A stretch of 11,762 nucleotides of DNA from DATDYW01 sp036516995 (GTDB lineage Bacteria; Patescibacteriota; Minisyncoccia; Phycocordibacterales; JAACPR01): assembly GCA_036516995.1 (NCBI GenBank), contig DATDYW010000070.1:1-11762 (forward strand), read 5' to 3'. The notes under the pieces are model-generated. The model was given only the letters and a program-made list of their open reading frames with translations, made no database searches and was not told the origin of the DNA. The translations under genes were made by a program, and so were the position numbers. This document shows, in pieces, positions 1 to 4,709 of the stretch; position 1 is the first letter of the stretch; every line of letters begins with the position of its first letter.

Positions 1-626
1 GCCGGCGGCGTGGTAGCTGCAGCTTCTGCTGCCGTTGGCGCCGCCGGAGGCGGGGGCTGCTGCCGGAGCTTCGCCGAGTCGCGTCGCCGCGGCTCTGGAG
101 ACGCAGCGGGAACTTCCCGGGTGGGACGCTCTTCTGCGGAACGGTCAGCGAGGGTGAAGCCGGCGTCGAGGAGACGCTGCTGCCACTGCTGCTCGCGCCC
201 GGCCACGGCCGCGCCCTGCGATTTAAGGAACGTCTCGAGCTTCTCGAGCCTGAGCTCGGAGAGTTTCCAGTCTCCGTGCATGAGGCGCGTGAAGATGTTC
301 GGCGACTTGGATAGGAGCGCGGCGCTAATCTGGCTGTAGTCGACAAGGCCGAGGCCGAGCAGGTGCTCGAGCCCCTCGCGAGCGCTCTTCGGCTTCCGCA
401 TGTCGCCGGCGGCGCGCAGCACGGCCCGAACCTTTGCGAGGTTCGTCGTGGTGACGTGCTTGCCGCGCTGCCCGAGGAGGTAGCTGCTCAGCAGGTTCGG
501 GCGGAGCCCGATGAGCTCCGCCAAGAACTTGCGCCGAGCGAAAGCCTTCCGAGACGAGTCTCGGAGGCTGTTACGGACGGCGAAGCCCGAGAACTGCTCC
601 GGGAGTGAATCATATTCGCATTTCAT
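1..626 (-). CDS. Partial protein with two HTH-like repeats and Pro/Ala-rich tail
   Basis: The minus-strand frame opens with ATG at 626-624 and stays open for 208 codons to the left edge, so the C-terminus is missing. The protein starts MKCEYDSLPEQF. Residues 33-74 (AELIGLRPNLLSSYL, then TTNLAKVRAVLRAAG) look like a Cro/CI-type helix-turn-helix followed by a helix. Residues 94-138 (YSQISAALLSKSPNIF, then LRLEKLETFLKSQG) repeat that layout. A basic, charged stretch follows, then a Pro/Ala/Thr-rich low-complexity segment from about residue 172 to the edge (QQPPPPAAPTAA). No membrane segment is seen. I do not recognise the family. A DNA-binding or scaffold role is only a guess from the HTH-like look. 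The absence of stops over 626 nt and the ordinary amino-acid mix support a real gene. The plus-strand ORFs here are poorer proteins. No Shine-Dalgarno sequence precedes the ATG. Confidence 0.7.
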   Translation of the reverse strand, partial: MKCEYDSLPEQFSGFAVRNSLRDSSRKAFARRKFLAELIGLRPNLLSSYLLGQRGKHVTTTNLAKVRAVLRAAGDMRKPKSAREGLEHLLGLGLVDYSQISAALLSKSPNIFTRLMHGDWKLSELRLEKLETFLKSQGAAVAGREQQWQQRLLDAGFTLADRSAEERPTREVPAASPEPRRRDSAKLRQQPPPPAAPTAAEAAATTPP

Positions 627-660
627 AAATTGGGTGGGGTGATTTTTACTGTTCTAGTTT

Positions 661-696
661 GCCCTCCTTTCTTTCATTTTATCTGTATTTTGTCAA
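661..696 (-). promoter_or_regulatory. Possible promoter/leader of the HTH-like gene
   Basis: On the minus strand a perfect TTGACA lies at 696-691. It is followed by AT-rich DNA with TAAAAT at only 9 nt spacing, so no good -10 sits at 17 nt. A strong Shine-Dalgarno-like AAAGGAGGG at 670-662 is 36 nt from the ATG at 626, too far to serve it. It falls inside a 7-codon reading frame, MKERRAN, starting at 685 and ending in TAG. The elements are visible; a promoter or leader function is weak inference. Confidence 0.25.
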
Positions 697-707
697 GGTA
701 CGGAAAG

Positions 708-729
708 GCCCGCCCCGAACGGGGCGGGC
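708..729 (-). terminator. GC-rich hairpin after the acetyltransferase gene
   Basis: A perfect inverted repeat pairs GCCCGCCCCG (708-717) with CGGGGCGGGC (720-729). The central two bases are unpaired, and in practice the loop is probably 4 nt. It begins 11 nt past the stop codon at 740. On the minus strand CTTTCC follows, a poor U-tract. It is probably a terminator or 3'-end stabiliser for the acetyltransferase mRNA. Confidence 0.55.
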
Positions 730-739
730 TGGTTGCGGG

Positions 740-1417
740 CTAATGGAACAGGCGGGGGACAGCAGAGCCGCTGAAGTCCATGATGAACCCTTCTTGCTGG
801 GTGGCTCGCTTCTCCTTCCACGCAGCCTCCGCAGCCTCGAACGATTCGCGGGTGGCGGTGAGGATCACGAGGTCGTGGTAGAGGCCGTCGCGGAAAATGC
901 ACTCCTTGAGCCGCGCCTCCTCAATGTACCCGCAGCGCTGCTGGCAGCGGATCGAGCGCTCGTTGAACGCGTAGACCTTCGAGTAGATATTGCGCAGGTT
1001 GAGGCGGCGAAACGCGTGCGAGAGCACGAGCATCTTCGCCTCGGTTCCGTACCCCTTCCCCCACGCCGACGGTTCGCCGATCATGGTGCCGGTGTCGCCG
1101 CTGCGGTTGGGCCACTGGATGTCGAGCCCGGTCACGCCAATGAGCCCGATCTCCGCGATCTCGATGCCGAGCGTGATGCTTTCCTCGCGGCGCCGCCTGC
1201 TGCGATCGACCCACTCGAGCTCGTCGCTCCAACCCATCGGGATGTCGCCGCGGAGGAGCGATCGGTTCACCGCCGGATCGTTGATCCAACGGTAGACCTT
1301 CTCGATGTCGGCGGGGCCGAATGTCCGGAGCGTCACACGCTCCCCTTTCAGGAACGGCACGCCCTTCTCCTGCTCCGGTTGAACCGGGGCAGCGGGTGCT
1401 TTGCTTTCAGTATTCAT
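740..1417 (-). CDS. GNAT family N-acetyltransferase, RimJ/RimL-like
   Basis: This 225-aa protein is expected to move an acetyl group from acetyl-CoA to an amine such as a protein N-terminus, amino sugar or small molecule. The substrate cannot be read from sequence. Residues 1-20 (MNTESKAPAAPVQPEQEK) are a disordered lead. The RimJ/RimL-type opening GERVTLRTFGPADIEKVYRW is at 25-44. The acetyl-CoA motif A is at 112-126 (MIGEPSAWGKGYGTE, with the WGKGYG phosphate loop). The second signature FNERSIRCQQRCGY is at 151-164. A tail of about 35 residues follows the fold. The frame stays open upstream to a GTG at 1588, but that stretch runs through a terminator-like hairpin and has no GNAT character, so I chose the ATG at 1417. 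No clear Shine-Dalgarno is present. It stands alone, with hairpins on both sides. Confidence 0.85.
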   Translation of the reverse strand: MNTESKAPAAPVQPEQEKGVPFLKGERVTLRTFGPADIEKVYRWINDPAVNRSLLRGDIPMGWSDELEWVDRSRRRREESITLGIEIAEIGLIGVTGLDIQWPNRSGDTGTMIGEPSAWGKGYGTEAKMLVLSHAFRRLNLRNIYSKVYAFNERSIRCQQRCGYIEEARLKECIFRDGLYHDLVILTATRESFEAAEAAWKEKRATQQEGFIMDFSGSAVPRLFH

Positions 1418-1491
1418 TTGTTGAGGTGCTTCTACTTGAATCCGGGAGAATGGTCGGCCGAACGGGAAGACCCGATTCGGCAGGCAGAGAA

Positions 1492-1520
1492 AACCCCGGC
1501 GGTTTTGCCCTGCCGGGGTT
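1492..1520 (-). terminator. Rho-independent terminator-like hairpin
   Basis: The 9-bp stem AACCCCGGC/GCCGGGGTT has an 11-nt loop. On the minus strand the 3' arm runs directly into TTTTCT, the best U-tract of any hairpin in this window. It lies 75 nt upstream of the acetyltransferase start. It could end a short upstream transcript or act as an attenuator for the acetyltransferase gene. It has no U-tract in the plus direction. Confidence 0.55.
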
Positions 1521-1559
1521 CCTGAACGAAAATTAGCTAGTGGGTGGGTAGCTGGCTCT

Positions 1560-1649
1560 TCAGAAATCTCGGCAACGCGAAACGGCACGCTCGTCGTAGG
1601 CGACGAGGCCGAAGCGGGTCATCGAAATCTTCTGGAAGCGCCAGTTCAT
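1560..1649 (-). CDS. Putative 29-aa small ORF
   Basis: ATG at 1649 to TGA at 1560 encodes 29 residues beginning MNWRFQKISMTRF and ending SRCRDF. A promoter-like TATGAT ends 14 nt upstream (1669-1664), which would give a leader of only about 8 nt. A terminator-like hairpin follows at 1520-1492. I recognise no family and no membrane segment. An ORF this short can occur by chance. The transcript, if real, may instead be a non-coding RNA of about 170 nt. There is no Shine-Dalgarno sequence. Confidence 0.2.
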   Translation of the reverse strand: MNWRFQKISMTRFGLVAYDERAVSRCRDF

Positions 1650-1663
1650 GGCTCAATTACTGT

Positions 1664-1669
1664 ATCATA
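1664..1669 (-). promoter_or_regulatory. Possible -10 box TATGAT
   Basis: TATGAT on the minus strand matches the -10 consensus at five of six positions, within the most AT-rich part of this gap. The hexamer 17 nt upstream is TCGAAC, a poor -35. It could drive a short transcript or the acetyltransferase gene. Confidence 0.3.
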
Positions 1670-1691
1670 AGTTCAAGATAGTTCAAGTTCG

Positions 1692-1746
1692 ACTCACCCC
1701 CGAGTTCAACTTGTGGGTGAGTTGAACTCGGACGTGAGTTCAACTC
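1692..1746. repeat. Alternating inverted-repeat cluster with exclusive hairpins
   Basis: CGAGTTCAACT (1701-1711) pairs with AGTTGAACTCG (1720-1730). The same second arm, as GAGTTGAACTC (1719-1729), also pairs with GAGTTCAACTC (1736-1746). A third pairing joins ACTCACCC (1692-1699) to GGGTGAGT (1715-1722). These pairings compete for the same bases, so RNA or single-stranded DNA could form alternative structures. As duplex DNA the element is a set of overlapping palindromic half-sites that a dimeric regulator could bind. Confidence 0.6.
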
Positions 1747-1753
1747 GTTGCCA

Positions 1754-1799
1754 CCGATAAACCCAGGGTTACCCTTGAGGGTAACCCTGGGTTTATCGG
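1754..1799 (-). terminator. 21-bp perfect hairpin downstream of cysS
   Basis: Positions 1754-1774 and 1779-1799 are perfect reverse complements around the 4-nt centre TTGA. The hairpin begins 27 nt after the cysS stop. Three more base pairs extend the stem (1750-1752 with 1801-1803) beyond one mismatch. No U-run follows on either strand. It is placed where a terminator should be and may act as a U-less terminator, a 3'-end stabiliser or a bidirectional element. Confidence 0.6.
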
Positions 1800-1825
1800 G
1801 GCTTTAGAAAAACTTCAGACCAACT

Positions 1826-3232
1826 TCAAATCTCCCCTTTCCGCGCTGTAATGGTAGCCCCCGTTGCGGTGTCTTTCACGTCGAACCCCTTCTCGGCGAT
1901 GTCGTCGCGGAGGCGGTCGGCGGCGGCGAAGTCGCCGGACTTGCGGGCATCCTCGCGGGCGGCAACGAGCTTCCGCACTTCGGCAGGAATCTCCACGGCA
2001 CTCTTCCCCGTTGCGGCGTCCTCCAAACCAAGACCGAGCACCTCGTCGCAGAGGATGAGCGTCGCGGCTTTGTCGGCATCCGATACATCTCTGGCGCGCA
2101 GCATTCCCCAAACCTCTGCGAGCGCCTTCGTCGTCTGCAAATCGTCCGCCATCGCCGCGAGGAACCGCTCGTGCGCGTCCTCGGCGATGTGCCCCTCGCC
2201 TTTTTTCCAGTGCGCCGCGTAGCCACGCAATCGCTCGACCGCCGTTTCGGCGGCGGCGAGTCCTTCCCACATAAAATTTAAAGGCGATCGGTAGTGCGCG
2301 GAGTAGTAGAGGTACTTCAGCGCCGCGGGTGAGGCGCTGTGCGCCTTGATGTCGTCGAGCGTGTAGGCGTTGCCGAGGCTCTTGCCCATTTTGCCGCCGT
2401 CCACCTGCAGGAACGCGACGTGCACCCAAGCTCGCACGAACGTCTTGCCGGTGACCGCCTCCGACTGCGCAATTTCGTTCGGGTGGTGCGTGCTGCGCAG
2501 ATCCTCGCCGCCGAGGTGAATGTCGAGCTCGGGCCCGAGGTACTTCATGCTCATCGCCGAGCACTCGAGGTGCCAACCAGGGTAGCCAACACCCCAGGGC
2601 GAGTCCCACTCCATCTGCCGCTCCTCGCCCGGCTGGCTGAACTTCCACAGCGCGAAGTCGCGCGGGTTCTTCTTCTCGGGGTTCGCCCCCACCCGCGCGC
2701 CCTCCTTAATCTTGTCGAGCGTCGAGAGCGCGCCGTAAGCCGGAAACTTCGTCGTATCAAAATAGACGCCGTCGGACGTGCGGTAGGCGTAGCCCTTCTC
2801 CTCGAGCGTCTTCACCAGCGCGATTTGGTCGGGAATGTGGTCGGTGGCCTTCACCCATTTATCCGGCGGCAAAAGATTAAGTGCCTCATAGTCGGCAAGA
2901 AATTGATCGGCGTAGCGCTTGGCGATGTCCCAGGCTGTCACGGCCTCGCGCGCTGCCGCCTCCTCCATCCGATCCTTCCCCGTATCCGCGTCGCCGAGGT
3001 TGTCACCGGTGAGGTGCCCCACGTCGGTGATGTTCATTATGTACTTCGGCTCCAGATTGAGCGCCTCGAGCGTCCGGCGCAGCAAATCCGCTACCGCGTA
3101 CGTGCGAAAATTGCCGATAGTGGCGCGGTCGTAGACCGTTGGCCCACAGGTGTACATCCGCACCAGGGGCGGATTTTTAGGCGCCAGCGCCTCTACCTGG
3201 CCCGTCAGCGAGTTCGTGAGGCGCATTTCCAT
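1826..3232 (-). CDS. cysS: Cysteinyl-tRNA synthetase
   Basis: Charges tRNA-Cys with cysteine in the cytosol (class I synthetase). From ATG 3232 it has 468 residues, normal for the family. Counting from the alternative TTG start at 3253 (475 aa), MYTCGPTVYD is at 33-42. The HIGH-type signature reads TIGN (45-48), with Thr in the first position. The KMSKS loop reads KMGKS (288-292). Zinc ligands expected by comparison with the E. coli enzyme are Cys36, Cys231 (GWHLECSAMS), His256 and Glu260 (HHPNE), with the same spacing. The C-terminus has the usual ending RKSGDFAAADRLRDDIAEKG. I prefer ATG 3232 because the TTG has a weaker context; ATG 3226 is also possible. No terminator or clear promoter lies between it and the cupredoxin gene, whose stop is about 50 nt upstream, so co-transcription with the copper genes is likely. 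It ends in UGA. Confidence 0.96.
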   Translation of the reverse strand: MEMRLTNSLTGQVEALAPKNPPLVRMYTCGPTVYDRATIGNFRTYAVADLLRRTLEALNLEPKYIMNITDVGHLTGDNLGDADTGKDRMEEAAAREAVTAWDIAKRYADQFLADYEALNLLPPDKWVKATDHIPDQIALVKTLEEKGYAYRTSDGVYFDTTKFPAYGALSTLDKIKEGARVGANPEKKNPRDFALWKFSQPGEERQMEWDSPWGVGYPGWHLECSAMSMKYLGPELDIHLGGEDLRSTHHPNEIAQSEAVTGKTFVRAWVHVAFLQVDGGKMGKSLGNAYTLDDIKAHSASPAALKYLYYSAHYRSPLNFMWEGLAAAETAVERLRGYAAHWKKGEGHIAEDAHERFLAAMADDLQTTKALAEVWGMLRARDVSDADKAATLILCDEVLGLGLEDAATGKSAVEIPAEVRKLVAAREDARKSGDFAAADRLRDDIAEKGFDVKDTATGATITARKGEI

Positions 3233-3283
3233 GAGCTTACGGAAGTCTAGCAAACCCCGCCGGTCACCCAGGTTCTAGCCTGC

Positions 3284-3679
3284 CTAGTTGAAATTGACCG
3301 CGAACCGGTACATCCCCATCGAGCAGGTGCCCTGGAGCGTGCCGGCCTCCGGCGTGCCGAGGTCGATGTCGGTCTGGCCGGTCGCGGGGAGTCGCTCGGA
3401 GACGCCGAGGCTCGGAACGCGGAGAGCCGAGGAGCAGTCGTAGGTGCCGCTCGTGCTGACGCGCAGCACGGTTGGGATGCCAGCTTTCGCGTTCGTGAGC
3501 GCCGGCGCGTAGCCGCCCTTGGCGGTGAGGCTCACAACCTGCGTACCGTTCTCGACGGTCGCCGTCGCCGCGGCGGCGCCGGCAGGCGCGGTGCCCGCCC
3601 CACTACTGCTCATCATCATGTAGCCGAAGAAAACGGCGGCGACCACTAGAGCGGCAGCAAACGGAGCGTTCTGCTTCAT
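3284..3679 (-). CDS. Membrane-anchored cupredoxin-like copper protein
   Basis: This 131-aa protein has a hydrophobic N-terminal helix (about 7-24, AAALVVAAVFFGYMMM) acting as signal or anchor, and an Ala/Thr/Gly-rich linker (25-44). A beta-rich domain of about 85 residues follows that resembles the Cupredoxin_1 type found beside or fused to copper ATPases. Visible hallmarks are GGYAP (55-59), GIPTVLRV (67-74), YDCSSALRVPSLG (80-92), a Leu-Pro turn (97-98) and the closing CSMGMYRF (119-126). Likely copper ligands are Cys82, Cys119, Met121 and Met123, a soft-ligand set suited to Cu(I). It would sit on the outer membrane face. It starts 10 nt after the HMA-TauE stop and is the last copper gene of the operon, so it probably accepts or sequesters exported copper. 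Family assignment rests on pattern similarity only. Confidence 0.75.
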   Translation of the reverse strand: MKQNAPFAAALVVAAVFFGYMMMSSSGAGTAPAGAAAATATVENGTQVVSLTAKGGYAPALTNAKAGIPTVLRVSTSGTYDCSSALRVPSLGVSERLPATGQTDIDLGTPEAGTLQGTCSMGMYRFAVNFN

Positions 3680-3689
3680 TGGTGACGGG

Positions 3690-4709
3690 CTAGAAGTTTA
3701 ACAGAGGCGGAATAATGCCGAAAGCGGCGAGCCCGCCAGCGATGTTTATGAGCGCGAAGGCAATCGCGAGCAGACCCGCGACCTTGAAGAACGTGCCCGA
3801 GCGGGCCGGCGCGGCGCGAGCGGAGCTGAAGGAGACGGCCGCGAGCATCGGCAGCGTCCCGAGCGCGAAGACGAGCATGGTCAGCGCCCCGGCCAGGAAG
3901 CTGCCCTGCGAGAGTGCGTAAATCTGCATCGACTGGGTGAAGCCGCAGGGCAGGAAGAAGGTGGCAACGCCGAGGGCGATGGGCGCGAGCCAGCCGGCGC
4001 GGTGGCCAGCGCGAAGCACGCCTCGCGAGAGCGCTTTCGGCGCCGAAAGCTGGAAACGCCGCGCCCACGGGAAGACGTCGAGGAGGTTGAGGCCGAGCGC
4101 GAGCATTGCCGCGCCGACGAGGAGCGAGAGCACGAGCGATCCGGTGGGACCAACGGCGAAGCTCGATCCCGCCGCGCCGATGGCACCGCCGAGAATGAAG
4201 AAGCTGACGAGCCTGGCAATGTGAAACGCGAGCTGCGGGCGAACCCGCTCCCCCGACTTCGCGTACGAAGCTGACACCGAGAGGATGAGCCCGCCGACAA
4301 TCGCCAGGCACGACGAGAGCGAGGCGACGACGCCGACGAGGAAGACGGCGCCGTAGCTGAGCGCGTCGCCGCCGATGAGGTTCACAATGCCGAGCTTCTG
4401 CAGCGCCACGAAGGCGGCGAGGATGAGCAGCGCAATCGGCGCGGCCACTTTGAACTCGTTCCATCGCGCGCCGGAGGAAACGGGCCGCTCGTGCGAGACG
4501 CGGTAGCCGTGCGTCGCGAGCGGCGCGGTGAGCATCTCGGCAATCGCCTCGGCTGACGCCTCGCCGAAGTCGCCTTCCACGGTGAGCGTGCGTTCGGCGA
4601 GGCTCACCTTGGCGGAGGAGACGCCCGCGCACTCGCAGACCTCGCCCTCGACGAGGAGCGTGCAGGCCGAGCAGTGCATGCCGCTGACGTGGAGGGTGTG
4701 GGTTTTCAT
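3690..4709 (-). CDS. HMA domain fused to TauE/SafE (DsbD_2-type) membrane protein
   Basis: This 339-aa protein begins with a heavy-metal-associated domain (1-72) carrying GMHCSAC, with Cys13 and Cys16 as the Cu(I) pair. Cys25 and Cys27 (EVCEC) are extra. A polytopic membrane part follows, with hydrophobic segments near 88-105, 117-145, 163-182, 188-212, 240-262, 270-294 and 305-335. Two conserved-looking intramembrane cysteines stand out: Cys134 (SLSSCLAIVGG) and Cys255 (FFLPCGFTQSMQIYA). They recall the paired cysteines of CcdA/DsbD-like proteins. Such proteins are annotated as sulfite exporter TauE/SafE, but the HMA domain and copper neighbours point to copper or thiol transfer across the membrane rather than sulfite export. 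Its ATG overlaps the copA stop as ATGA (4706-4709), so translation is probably coupled. Confidence 0.85.
   Translation of the reverse strand: MKTHTLHVSGMHCSACTLLVEGEVCECAGVSSAKVSLAERTLTVEGDFGEASAEAIAEMLTAPLATHGYRVSHERPVSSGARWNEFKVAAPIALLILAAFVALQKLGIVNLIGGDALSYGAVFLVGVVASLSSCLAIVGGLILSVSASYAKSGERVRPQLAFHIARLVSFFILGGAIGAAGSSFAVGPTGSLVLSLLVGAAMLALGLNLLDVFPWARRFQLSAPKALSRGVLRAGHRAGWLAPIALGVATFFLPCGFTQSMQIYALSQGSFLAGALTMLVFALGTLPMLAAVSFSSARAAPARSGTFFKVAGLLAIAFALINIAGGLAAFGIIPPLLNF

Larger units (their letters stand above)
1418..1825. other. 408-nt intergenic region between cysS and the acetyltransferase gene
   Basis: No convincing gene is present. Reading in the minus direction it holds four things: a long perfect hairpin just after cysS (1754-1799), an alternating inverted-repeat cluster (1692-1746), an AT-rich stretch with TATGAT at 1669-1664 and the short GTTCAAG direct repeat (1671-1677, 1681-1687), and a terminator-like hairpin (1492-1520). 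A 29-codon ORF (1560-1649) lies between the last two. This is unusually long and structured for an otherwise compact window. Confidence 0.7.

Noticed and set aside
10..608. Plus-strand ORFs of 109 and 81 codons at the left end
   Set aside because: They lie opposite a continuous 208-codon minus-strand frame with better protein character; the plus-strand products are low-complexity and Ser/Arg/Gly-rich.
1418..1588. N-terminal extension of the acetyltransferase to GTG 1588
   Set aside because: It runs through a terminator-like hairpin and is not GNAT-like; ATG 1417 sits just before the fold.
1671..1746. CRISPR array or tandem repeat from the recurring GTTCAA/GAGTTCAAC units
   Set aside because: The copies are short, in alternating orientation and have no regular spacers; there are no cas genes.
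1754..1799. IS/MITE end or attachment site suggested by long perfect inverted arms
   Set aside because: The loop is 4 nt, there is no transposase or target duplication, and the position just after a stop codon fits a 3'-end hairpin better.
2339..3250. Plus-strand 303-codon ORF opposite cysS, and similar long plus-strand ORFs opposite copA (4884-5872, 6191-7306) and the ATPase gene (9386-10531)
   Set aside because: They are antisense shadows caused by high GC and codon bias. The minus-strand frames carry full catalytic motifs; the plus-strand frames have none.
3690..4709. Plain sulfite exporter
   Set aside because: The fused HMA domain, CcdA-like cysteines and copper operon make sulfite export unlikely.
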